From contig NZ_CP094526.1 of the NCBI RefSeq assembly GCF_029910095.1, positions 6,510,001 to 6,574,000 of the forward strand: a stretch of DNA of 64,000 nt, written 5' to 3'. Below are positions 50,267 through 58,129 of this stretch, piece by piece. The notes beneath the pieces are model-generated. The model ran no database searches and was not told the DNA's origin. It was given only the letters and a program-made list of their open reading frames with translations. Position 1 is the stretch's first letter, and every line of letters starts with the position of its first letter. A program made the translations under genes and the position numbers. This DNA is from Bradyrhizobium sp. ISRA464 (GTDB lineage Bacteria; Pseudomonadota; Alphaproteobacteria; Rhizobiales; Xanthobacteraceae).

Positions 50267-51373
50267 CTAGTCACCGCGAGAGAAAAGATCGCGCGGCTGC
50301 TGGGCGGCAACCCCGAACCTTAGGCGGATCTGTTCCAGCCGGCGCAGCGGAGGCGAGAGCTCAAAGCCCCTCATCAGGCCCTGAGGCCGAAAAATCAGAA
50401 TCAGCGCCATGGCGATCCCGAGTCCGATCTCCGCTGATCCTTGCGGCAACGCGAACTTCTCGCTGGCTATGACGATACCATCCTCCAGTGTACGCAGGCT
50501 TTCGATAATCAGCGTGACCGCGACGCTGCCAATAACTGCGCCGGTCAGGCTGCCGATGCCGCCAACGACCAGCATCGCCAGAGTGGTGAAGGTCAGCCCC
50601 ATGTAGAACATGTCAGGCGTCAGGAAGCCCAGGAACTGCGCATACAAACTGCCTCCGGCCCCAATCAGGAAGGCACTGATGACGAAAGCGATGAGCCGAA
50701 CCTTGACTACGTCGACGGCCGAGGCCTTGGCGGCAATCTCGTCGTCACGCGAGGCACGCAGCATTAGGCCGAAATGCGATCGCTGAAACACGCTGGCCAC
50801 GACGATCGCCAGGCAAGCAAAGGCGAGGGCGCCCCAGGGGCCGCCGAGTGTGGGAATACCCAAGATCGAGCTGGTGGCACCCGTGACTGACGTCCAATTC
50901 GAATAGACGCTATTGACCACGACGAGAAACGCGAAAGTGGCGATCGACGCACCAATTCCCGAAAGCCGGAGCACGACATAACCGAACAAAAACGCCACCG
51001 CCGCCGACAACGACGACGCCATAACTATGGGAAGCGGAAACGGGTACGTGCGCTCCTTCAGAAAGTTTGGCAGACCCTGCAGCATGATCTGTTTCCAGTT
51101 CGGTTCGGAGGTGGCCCACGCGGTGGCGTAGGCTCCGATACACATGAAGCCGATCTGACCGAACGAGAAGATTCCCGAATTTCCTATGAAGACGTACATG
51201 GCAACGACGATGCCGAGGTGTATCAGCATCGCAGTCAGCGTTACGCGCAACGATTCGCCGCCCACCAACTGAACGCCGACGACACAGATTACCAGTCCGA
51301 GGGACAGGCAAGCGGGCAGCCATACTTCATCGATCAAATGGCGAAAGGTAATGATCATGGTGCGCCCACTCAA
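50267..51373 (-). CDS. livM: Branched-chain amino-acid-type ABC transporter permease LivM, 368 aa
   Basis: An inner-membrane permease with about ten hydrophobic segments, partner of LivH. The family region GTGGSLYAQFLGFL-like reads here GAGGSLYAQFLGFLTPDMFY, followed by LAMLVVGGIGSLTGAVIGSV, the conserved LivM loop that contacts the ATPases. SFGQIGFMCIGAYATAW near residue 70 is also typical. The start codon overlaps the LivH stop by four bases (ATGA), so the two are translationally coupled. It is the last gene of the minus-strand transporter operon. Substrates of this family include amino acids, amides, urea and aromatic acids. Confidence 0.92.
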   Translation of the reverse strand: MSGRTMIITFRHLIDEVWLPACLSLGLVICVVGVQLVGGESLRVTLTAMLIHLGIVVAMYVFIGNSGIFSFGQIGFMCIGAYATAWATSEPNWKQIMLQGLPNFLKERTYPFPLPIVMASSLSAAVAFLFGYVVLRLSGIGASIATFAFLVVVNSVYSNWTSVTGATSSILGIPTLGGPWGALAFACLAIVVASVFQRSHFGLMLRASRDDEIAAKASAVDVVKVRLIAFVISAFLIGAGGSLYAQFLGFLTPDMFYMGLTFTTLAMLVVGGIGSLTGAVIGSVAVTLIIESLRTLEDGIVIASEKFALPQGSAEIGLGIAMALILIFRPQGLMRGFELSPPLRRLEQIRLRFGVAAQQPRDLFSRGD

Positions 51374-52284
51374 ACGCGTTGTGCTAGCGCCTTGGTCGGG
51401 ACGATCCCGGCCGGTCGCACTAGCAGGACAAGTATCACCACTCCGAACACGAACGCGTCGCGGAACGACCTCAGATCGTCCGGCAGATATGCCTGGAGCA
51501 TGACGGCTAAGAACCCGACGGCAAAGCCGCCCACAACGGCGCCGACCAGGCTGCCCATGCCGCCGACGACCGTGGCGATGAACGCATAGAGCATAAGCGG
51601 CACGCCCAGGGCGCTGGTTAACGTGCCAGTCTGGCTGATGTATAGCAATGATACAGCCGCCGCCAGAATGCCGGACAGAGCGAACGCCACGCCGATGGCA
51701 ATATTAGCTTTGACGCCAAGATAGCGCGCCATCTGGAAGTCCTCCGCCGCAGCGCGGATCTGGACGCCATATGGTGTCCGCTTGAGGAACGCTGTGAGCG
51801 CCAACATCAACAGTAGCGTGACGCCGATTGTCACCAGCTGGATCTGGGGGACGTGGATCGGGCCGATGGTAATGGATTTTCCGAGAGCCGACCAAAGGTC
51901 GATTCCCTTGGGCCGTGCGCCGAAGATCACCAGGATCGAATGTTGGATAACATAACTTACCGATGAGGACGCGATCATCAACGTTGGCGCATTTGCCCGC
52001 CGTAGCGGGCTAAACACGAGCCTGTCGGACACCAGAGCAGTGATTACGACGACAGCGCATACGGCCAGAACCATGAAAAGAAGCGGCAAGCTACCAATGC
52101 CCATAACTGCTGTTTCATTGCGCGACGGTACAATGAGGGCGAAGGCGCCGATCGTTATGAAATCTCCGTGCGCCAAGTTGATGAGCCGCAGTATACCGAA
52201 CAAAAGGCCAATTCCCAGCGCGGCCAAGGCATAGAGACTACCGAGGCTCAGGGCATCGACGACATTTTGAATAAATCCGATCAC
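51370..52284 (-). CDS. livH: Branched-chain amino-acid-type ABC transporter permease LivH, 304 aa
   Basis: Inner-membrane permease. It starts with the typical NVVDALSLGSLYALAALGIG and LLFGILRLINLAHGDFITIG, and near the C-terminus has YAFIATVVGGMGSLVGAVVG, the loop that docks to LivG/LivF. Several transmembrane helices are evident by hydrophobicity. It overlaps livF upstream (4 bases) and livM downstream (4 bases), so one transcript is certain in practice. Length and frame are normal. Confidence 0.93.
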   Translation of the reverse strand: MIGFIQNVVDALSLGSLYALAALGIGLLFGILRLINLAHGDFITIGAFALIVPSRNETAVMGIGSLPLLFMVLAVCAVVVITALVSDRLVFSPLRRANAPTLMIASSSVSYVIQHSILVIFGARPKGIDLWSALGKSITIGPIHVPQIQLVTIGVTLLLMLALTAFLKRTPYGVQIRAAAEDFQMARYLGVKANIAIGVAFALSGILAAAVSLLYISQTGTLTSALGVPLMLYAFIATVVGGMGSLVGAVVGGFAVGFLAVMLQAYLPDDLRSFRDAFVFGVVILVLLVRPAGIVPTKALAQRV

Positions 52285-53036
52285 TGGCTGCTCCCACTCG
52301 CGGTCGCCGGCTGTACCGGCTGAGCATTGAACCCAAAATAGGCATTCATGATCGCCTTGCCGTCCTGCAGGTTGGCAGCGCTGTCGCTCAGCTGAATCTC
52401 ACCATTGCGCAACACGTAGACGTGATCGGCGAACCTGAGGATACGTTCGGACGATTGCTCGTTGATCAGCAATGTGAGCCCTTTGCGTCGCCGAAGATCG
52501 AGAAGCAGCTCGTACACTTGGTCGACGATGATCGGCGCTAGTCCCAGAGAGGGCTCATCCATCATCAGCATACGAGCGTTAGTAAGCAAGGCACGACAAA
52601 TGACCAGCATCTGCTGCTCACCACCCGAAAGGCGGCCGGCCGGCTGGTGGATACGCTCGCGCAATCGTGGGAACAACTCGAGGACCCCTTTCAGCTCCTT
52701 GGCGGCTTCTCGACGATCGCGGCGCTGATACGTGCCGATTAATAGATTCTCCTCGACCGTCAGGGTACCAAAGACGTGCCTCCCCTCTGGGACAAGAGCC
52801 AATCCGCGGCGCGAGATCGCCTCTGGCATTAGGCTGGACGTAGTCTCTCCCTTCCAACGAACGGCGCCTGCATGGATTGGGACGCCACCGGCAATAGCTG
52901 CAAGCGCCGTCGACTTGCCAGCGCCATTGGGGCCCAAGACGCATACTACCTGTCCTTCGTCGACCCTCAGCGATACGCCGCGCAACGCCGTTAGCTGACC
53001 ATATCGAACGCTCAGACCTTCCACTTCAAGCATCAT
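52281..53036 (-). CDS. livF: ABC transporter ATP-binding protein LivF, 251 aa
   Basis: One of two ATPases driving the permease pair. Walker A is in VLGPNGAGKSTALAAIAGG (about 32-50), the signature in RLSGGEQQMLVICRALL (about 138) and Walker B in ARMLMMDEPSLGLAPIIVDQ. The LIGTYQRRDRREAAK-type insert and GRHVFGTLTVEENL are typical of LivF rather than LivG. The extension after residue 235 is short and Pro/Ser-rich. It starts two bases before the livG stop region and overlaps livH. Confidence 0.93.
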   Translation of the reverse strand: MMLEVEGLSVRYGQLTALRGVSLRVDEGQVVCVLGPNGAGKSTALAAIAGGVPIHAGAVRWKGETTSSLMPEAISRRGLALVPEGRHVFGTLTVEENLLIGTYQRRDRREAAKELKGVLELFPRLRERIHQPAGRLSGGEQQMLVICRALLTNARMLMMDEPSLGLAPIIVDQVYELLLDLRRRKGLTLLINEQSSERILRFADHVYVLRNGEIQLSDSAANLQDGKAIMNAYFGFNAQPVQPATASGSSQ

Positions 53037-53038
53037 AT

Positions 53039-53788
53039 CTATTTCGGCCGTATGTTGCCGGTCCCAAGATAGGCGTTGATGACGGCTGTGTTAGTTTGGA
53101 TCTCAGTCGGTGTCCCTTCGGCAATAGTGCGTCCGCCGTCGAGAACATGAATCCTATCGCAGACGCCCATAACCACGCGCATGTTGTGCTCGACAAGCAA
53201 GACTCCACACGCGAAGCTCCCAGGGATCTGCGAGATCGCCCTCATCAGTTCATCACACTCGGCGTTCGTCATCCCAGCTGCTGGTTCGTCTAACAGCACG
53301 AACGCTGGCGCCACCACTAGAGCGCGCGCGATTCCCACGCGGCGCTCATCGGTGTATGGCAGCGTGCCGGCGACTATATGCGCTTTGTCAGCTAGACCGA
53401 AGTAACCTAGTATATCCAGTGCCAAGCGACGCGATACTTGGCGGCTTCGCCCTAGACCGGCCGCCGTCACCTCAACATTTTCTAGAACCGTCATTTCGCG
53501 GAATAGCCGGCCCGCCTGGAAGGTCCGACAGATACCCGCCTTGCGATAACGCTCAGGGCTCCAGGCCGAAGTGACCAACTCGCCGACCCTTATCTCACCG
53601 CTGCTCGGCTCCTGGAAGCCAGTGAAACAGTTCACCATCGTGGTCTTCCCAGCACCGTTCGGTCCAATCAGACCGAGTATCTCGCGACGCTCAAGCCGCA
53701 GACTGACATTCCCAAGAGCGGTGAGGCCGCCGAACGCCACCGTGACGTCATGAGCGACCAAATCGGCGATTTCGGATTGCTTTGCCAT
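53039..53788 (-). CDS. livG: ABC transporter ATP-binding protein LivG, 249 aa
   Basis: Second ATPase of the transporter. Walker A is in GLIGPNGAGKTTMVNCFTGF, the LivG-specific AGICRTFQAGRLFREMTVLE follows, the signature is the degenerate LPYTDERRVGIARAL, and Walker B is in PAFVLLDEPAAGMTNAECDE. The C-terminus VINAYLGTGN is typical. ATG 53788 (MAKQSEIADLVAHDVTVAFG) was chosen because upstream in-frame sequence is not conserved and would run into the preceding gene's 3' side. It lies 88 bases after the binding-protein gene. Confidence 0.92.
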   Translation of the reverse strand: MAKQSEIADLVAHDVTVAFGGLTALGNVSLRLERREILGLIGPNGAGKTTMVNCFTGFQEPSSGEIRVGELVTSAWSPERYRKAGICRTFQAGRLFREMTVLENVEVTAAGLGRSRQVSRRLALDILGYFGLADKAHIVAGTLPYTDERRVGIARALVVAPAFVLLDEPAAGMTNAECDELMRAISQIPGSFACGVLLVEHNMRVVMGVCDRIHVLDGGRTIAEGTPTEIQTNTAVINAYLGTGNIRPK

Positions 53789-53876
53789 AATGCCCGCTGC
53801 CGTCTCCGTCGCGGAGGAGACGGCGAATAGCAAAGCGCGCCCCAGCGTTGCCATTCGCCCATCCGCCACGTTCTGC

Positions 53877-55082
53877 CTAGTTTCCGGTTCGATACAGGAC
53901 CTTGCTCGGTATTGGTTCCTTGTCATAGACCTGATCAATTACTTTGCCTTCGCCGTTGCTGATGCTGATGATCAAGAGCGGCACCGAGGTCTGGATATGC
54001 TGGCCAGACGCGAACGTGCGCGGCCCAAGCGTTGTCGGCTCATGTTTGAACGTGTTCATGACCTGAACGACCTTCGCTGTATCAAGGCTGCCAACCTTGG
54101 CAACGGCCTTGGCCCAAAGCTCCAAAAAGGAATAGATCGGAAAGGCATAGTTGGTAGCCGGCGTCGAGTTGAACTTTGCTTTGTACCTTTCGATTAGCGC
54201 CGCCACCTCCTTACGTGGATCATCGCCAAAGATCGACACCGCCACCGGAAGGTAGAACTCCTTCAGACCAGGGACTGAATTCAGCCAGTAGGTGCCGTCC
54301 ATGGCACTATCACTCATCACCGGCAGGTCGATGCCAGCGGCCCGGATCTGGCGCATCGCGCTTGCCCCACCTGGCGGATTCGAGCACAGCATGATGACAT
54401 CAACCTTCTTGGCCGCGGCGGCTTCCCTGATCCTAGTCACCTGCGAGGCGATCGAGACGTCGGTATTCTTGAAGGTGTCACGACCTACAACGCTGCCGCC
54501 GTTGCTGGCGAACTTCCACTCGAATCCACCGCACACCGACTTGCCGTACTCAACGTAATCGTCTAGCAGCACATATGCTGAGCGAAAGCCTTTCTTCTCG
54601 TAGCCCCAGTTGGCCATAGCAACTCCTTGAGCCTGGGCGACGGCGGAGGTTGTGAAAACATTGGGCCCCGCGATACCCGCCTTGGGATCCTCTGCACAGA
54701 GATAGGCTCCGATCTTGCCCGCCTTCTGCGCCTCGAACACTGCGGGCGAGCCGTAATCGTAGTCACAGCTGCCAAACACGATGTCTGCACCTTGCCGCAA
54801 GACTTCCTGGGCCGCCTTCACTCCTTCGACGCGGTCGGATTTTGCATCCGCGAAAACCACCTTCAACTTCTTGCCGAGCAACCCGCCCTTCGCATTGATG
54901 TCGTCGACGAAGATCTGCGCCATCTTGGTGGGATTGTCGTCAAAGGATGCCATTGCCCCTGAGGTCGAGCCGGCTAAGCCGATTAAAATCTCGTCAGCCG
55001 CGCGCGCCGAACTCCAACCCGCTGCAATTGCCACGATGACGCCTAGCAACGATAAAACAAACTTAGCCTTCTTTTTCCCCAT
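53877..55082 (-). CDS. livK: Periplasmic substrate-binding protein of the Liv-type transporter, 401 aa
   Basis: It captures the substrate in the periplasm and hands it to LivHM. It begins with a signal peptide (MGKKKAKFVLSLLGVIVAIA, then a cleavable GWSSARA before ADEIL), followed by the two-lobed Peripla_BP_6 fold: LIGLAGSTSGAMASFDDN, FVDDINAKGGLLGKKLKVVF, DIVFGSCDYDYGSPAVFEAQ, GVAMANWGYEKKGFRSAYVL, and LELWAKAVAKVGSLDTAKVV. The YDYGSPAV region differs from leucine-binding proteins and resembles those for amides or organic acids. It is the first gene of the operon; a dyad operator-like sequence lies about 235 bases upstream. Confidence 0.92.
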   Translation of the reverse strand: MGKKKAKFVLSLLGVIVAIAAGWSSARAADEILIGLAGSTSGAMASFDDNPTKMAQIFVDDINAKGGLLGKKLKVVFADAKSDRVEGVKAAQEVLRQGADIVFGSCDYDYGSPAVFEAQKAGKIGAYLCAEDPKAGIAGPNVFTTSAVAQAQGVAMANWGYEKKGFRSAYVLLDDYVEYGKSVCGGFEWKFASNGGSVVGRDTFKNTDVSIASQVTRIREAAAAKKVDVIMLCSNPPGGASAMRQIRAAGIDLPVMSDSAMDGTYWLNSVPGLKEFYLPVAVSIFGDDPRKEVAALIERYKAKFNSTPATNYAFPIYSFLELWAKAVAKVGSLDTAKVVQVMNTFKHEPTTLGPRTFASGQHIQTSVPLLIISISNGEGKVIDQVYDKEPIPSKVLYRTGN

Positions 55083-55409
55083 GTCTCAGTCCTCCGTTTG
55101 CACCACCTAATTTAAGCATGCCCTTCTCGGGACGCTGACGAACCGACTACGTAATCCTCGCGAACCAATTTCTCATTCCGCCGATCGGGGAAGTTGTTTG
55201 CAACATCGCCCTGTATCGCGCCACTCAGACTTCCCTAAACCGCCGCGTCTGTTGTGCCTCGACAATGGAAATTGTCTTTGCCAGCGATCCCACGGCATTT
55301 CATGTTCTTATGCGTACGAACATTCGTTAATGTACGAGCGCCTCAAAGTTGCTGTCAAGCCCATTTCCGCGGCCTCAGGCTTCGACCTGCGGCTGGTTAC
55401 AAAGCTCGC
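55083..55409. other. Regulatory region upstream of the transporter operon
   Basis: About 325 bases between the oxidoreductase stop and the binding-protein start, both minus strand. It holds the 20-base operator-like dyad at 55316-55335 and presumably the operon promoter, with an aggact-type ribosome site near 55090. No small gene is evident. Confidence 0.6.
55314..55335. promoter_or_regulatory. Operator-like dyad upstream of the transporter operon
   Basis: Contains acgaacattcgttaatgtac, identical over 20 bases to 36286-36305. The flanking gtac on both outer sides and the inner acgaa-ca-ttcgt give it dyad symmetry typical of TetR-type operators. It lies in the only sizeable gap in front of the ABC-transporter genes. 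Confidence 0.65.
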
Positions 55410-56393
55410 TCAAAGATTTCTCTCTTGAGCGGCTTCAATGATGTCGGTGACGACCTGGAGGCCGGCAACGCCGGATACCTCCGGTTCGCGATTCTCGCGG
55501 ATGGCATCGGCAAAATCCTGTATCTGCGCCTCAAAAGGTAGAACCGGAGAGAAGTCGAGCGCCTGCCCGTTAACTAGAATCGTCCCTTTCCCGTGCTCAC
55601 CGAGTGTCCCATCGCAAATGGCAAATCCCTTGTCGCCGTACAGTTCGAGCCGAGAGGGACCATCGAACAGAACGGATGTCGTGATTTCTGCCGTCAAGCC
55701 ATCCGAGAATTGCAAAGCGACGAGAGCAGTTTCATCGTGTGGACCACCGTAGATTTTTCGGTTGATGAGACTGCGGCGGCCTTCAACGGTCCGCGGCGCA
55801 TCGCCCGCAAACCAATGCATGAGATCGAAACAATGCGGTCCGACCGCAGCGAGAGACCACCAGCGCCCAAGCTCTTCGTGAGCTCTCCAATTCAAAGGGT
55901 CCAGCTCCTTATAAGCCCACTGAATCCGGATGTGGCAAAGCCGGCCGATCACTCCATCCTGCAATAATCTATGCAGTTTGCGATGGCCCATGTGCCACCG
56001 TAGATGCATGGCCACGCCTAGCTTGACACTATGTATTTGGCATACCTCGATGACTTTCAGTCCCTCCTCACGAGAGGTGACCATTGGCTTCTCAACGAGC
56101 ACATGCTTTCGGGCGCTAGCGCATGCAATGACATGTTGAGCGTGAAGATTGTCCGGGCTTGTGATCAAGACGGCCTGGAGGTACGGATCCTCCAGGAACT
56201 CCGACAAGACCGCGTGGGCAGGATGCGGTGATGCCGCACCGTGCTTTTGCGCGAACTCCTCGGCTCGAGCCTTGTCGCGGCTTAACACGCTCCATAGGGT
56301 GGCGCCCGGAATGCGCCGTAAGGCCGGCGCATGGGCAGCATCGGCAATGCTACTGGCTGCAACGATGCCAAAGCGTATGTGCTCGTCATCCAT
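55410..56393 (-). CDS. Gfo/Idh/MocA-family oxidoreductase, 327 aa
   Basis: An NAD(P)-dependent oxidoreductase, usually acting on sugars, inositols or imines. The N-terminal Rossmann domain reads RFGIVAASSIADAAHAPALR, AVLITSPDNLHAQHVIACAS and HVLVEKPMVTSREEGLKVIE (the EKP motif at about 100). The C-terminal alpha/beta domain has WWSLAAVGPHCFDLMHWFAG, where His-Cys-Phe-Asp-Leu replaces the common GxHxxDL arrangement. Length and frame are normal. It precedes the transporter operon by 327 bases and may be co-regulated. The substrate is unknown. Confidence 0.88.
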   Translation of the reverse strand: MDDEHIRFGIVAASSIADAAHAPALRRIPGATLWSVLSRDKARAEEFAQKHGAASPHPAHAVLSEFLEDPYLQAVLITSPDNLHAQHVIACASARKHVLVEKPMVTSREEGLKVIEVCQIHSVKLGVAMHLRWHMGHRKLHRLLQDGVIGRLCHIRIQWAYKELDPLNWRAHEELGRWWSLAAVGPHCFDLMHWFAGDAPRTVEGRRSLINRKIYGGPHDETALVALQFSDGLTAEITTSVLFDGPSRLELYGDKGFAICDGTLGEHGKGTILVNGQALDFSPVLPFEAQIQDFADAIRENREPEVSGVAGLQVVTDIIEAAQERNL

Positions 56394-56830
56394 TGATTAC
56401 CTCTCGATGGGAAGCCGGATACATGGAAGAGCCAGATGATGTCCCTCTGCGGCCTGCCCCAATGCGGAAAGATCGATTGCGCGATGAGAACGTTGACATA
56501 CAAGCATCTGATTATCTGAGATTGACGAAGTGCAGCAGGACAACGTCAGCCCCCTTTCGAAACATGAGGATGCAAGCGCGGCGGCGATGGCAGTCGAGCC
56601 CGTTCGACTGCGACATCGCAGCTGATGATCCATCGCGCATGTGGCCACAAGAGGTACGTTCGCAGCGCCACAATTACCACGTTGCTCATCAAGTGCCTTT
56701 CGAAAGATCTGTGGTTCTCGGCTAGATCTCTTTGGGGTGAGGTTCTTCAAGTCCACGCTGCTCATATGACTTCGCACGCAAGAAGGAGCCTACGGCTTAT
56801 GAGCCAATTTTGTGCCTGCTCATGCGAATC
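56394..56830. other. Intergenic, no gene recognised
   Basis: About 435 bases between the decarboxylase stop and the oxidoreductase start. A minus-strand open stretch at 56397-56777 exists, but I do not recognise its translation and it overlaps the region expected to hold the oxidoreductase promoter. Confidence 0.45.
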
Positions 56831-58072
56831 TCAGTAAGTCCGATAATCCACCTTTCCGATCTCTTTCGTGCTGCGCACCTGCTCGACGGCCTCAGCGAGA
56901 TTGGCCAAGTAATCATTGAGAGCGGGAGCTACGCTCGGGTTAAGCGCAACGTGGATCGCCTTCGGCGTGATTGACTTGCCGACGAACCATCCCTTCTTGC
57001 CCATGCGATCTGCGACGGCATAGATGTCGACGTGCGGATCGATCGAGTCGTACATCAGGATACAAAGATCCGTCGGCCGAATGACCCGAAGACCTTTGAT
57101 ATGTTCGACGCCGGCGATGAGCCGGTCCCTGGTGCCCATGATCACACGCGCGATGTCGCGGTAGCCGGCGCGACCCAGGGTATTCATCACCGCCCAAGCC
57201 GACGCGACGGGTCCGGCAGCCCGACTTCCCTGGAAGGTCTTGGTCACATAAGTTCCGCGTGGCCAACTGCTGAACTCGAAGCCCTGGTACTTCTGGTACT
57301 CGCGATCCGCGAAGAGGAGCAAGGACGCTGGCTTGGCGGCGAAGCCATACTTGTGGAGGTCGGCCGACAAGCTGCTGACGCCTGGGACCGACAGATCGAA
57401 GGGTGGAATGGGATAGCCGATGTCTCGTGCAAAGGGCGCCAGAAAACCGCCTACGCAAGCATCGATGTGCAGCCACAACCCGCGCTTCCTGGCGAGCGCT
57501 CCAATCTCCTCGATGGGGTCGATGACCCCATGGGGATAGCCCGGCGCCGAGGCGTAGATCATGCACGTGCGTTCGTCGATTGCGGCTTCGAACAAGCCGA
57601 CGTCCGCGCGGAAGTCCTCTCGCAACGGGGTGCGTACGACCTCCATCCCCAAATAACTGGCCGCCTTGTCGGCCGCGGCGTGAGCGGAGAAAGCCGCCAC
57701 GACCTTGGGACGGTCAATGCCTTTCTCCTTTCGTGCCCAATCTCTGGCGGTCTTGAACGCAAGGAAAATGCTTTCAGTTCCGCCGCTGGTAAACGTACCT
57801 CCGGCTTGCGGGCCCCCGCCCAGGAGATCAATACCCATCTCGATGACTTCCCTCTCGAGTTGGGCGACGCTCGGAAACGCGTGGGCGCCCAAGGCGTTCT
57901 CAGTGAAGAACTCCGTGTAGGCTTCTTGCGAGACCCGCAGGAGCTCCTCAGTGTAATAATAAATATAGACTGGAAGCCGCCCGTCTTTCCAGGCGTAGTC
58001 GCCCTGCTTCATATCGCGCAGCCGAGCTTTGAGCTTAGTCCAGTCGGTTCCGGTCTGAGGCAGTGAAGTCAT
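56831..58072 (-). CDS. PLP-dependent decarboxylase/sphingosine-1-phosphate-lyase-like enzyme, 413 aa
   Basis: Group II PLP enzymes of this branch cleave or decarboxylate amino compounds. Visible are GGTFTSGGTESIFLAFKTAR (about 86-105), CMIYASAPGYPHGVIDPIEE, WLHIDACVGGFLAPFARDIG with the cofactor Asp, and VSSLSADLHKYGFAAKPASL with the Schiff-base Lys. The SADLHKYG and GSRAAGPVASAWAVMNTLGR segments are closest to bacterial sphingosine-phosphate-lyase-like proteins and lack a membrane anchor. It follows hyuB with a 44-base gap on the same strand, suggesting one operon with hyuA-hyuB. A role on an amino product of the Hyu reaction is an inference. Confidence 0.88.
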   Translation of the reverse strand: MTSLPQTGTDWTKLKARLRDMKQGDYAWKDGRLPVYIYYYTEELLRVSQEAYTEFFTENALGAHAFPSVAQLEREVIEMGIDLLGGGPQAGGTFTSGGTESIFLAFKTARDWARKEKGIDRPKVVAAFSAHAAADKAASYLGMEVVRTPLREDFRADVGLFEAAIDERTCMIYASAPGYPHGVIDPIEEIGALARKRGLWLHIDACVGGFLAPFARDIGYPIPPFDLSVPGVSSLSADLHKYGFAAKPASLLLFADREYQKYQGFEFSSWPRGTYVTKTFQGSRAAGPVASAWAVMNTLGRAGYRDIARVIMGTRDRLIAGVEHIKGLRVIRPTDLCILMYDSIDPHVDIYAVADRMGKKGWFVGKSITPKAIHVALNPSVAPALNDYLANLAEAVEQVRSTKEIGKVDYRTY

Positions 58073-58104
58073 GACTTTGATCCCATCTTTGAAATTCAGA
58101 AGAA

Positions 58105-58129
58105 CCGCAGCCCCAACTAGGCGCTGCGG
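58105..58129 (-). other. Hairpin at the hyuB stop codon
   Basis: ccgcagc and gctgcgg, 7 perfect pairs around an 11-base loop, span the end of hyuB and the start of the gap before the decarboxylase gene. On the minus strand it is followed by ttcttctg, a poor T-run. It might give partial termination or protect the transcript. Confidence 0.3.

Noticed and set aside
57032..58066. 344-aa plus-strand open frame
   Set aside because: Antisense shadow of the PLP decarboxylase gene, which has clear catalytic motifs on the minus strand.
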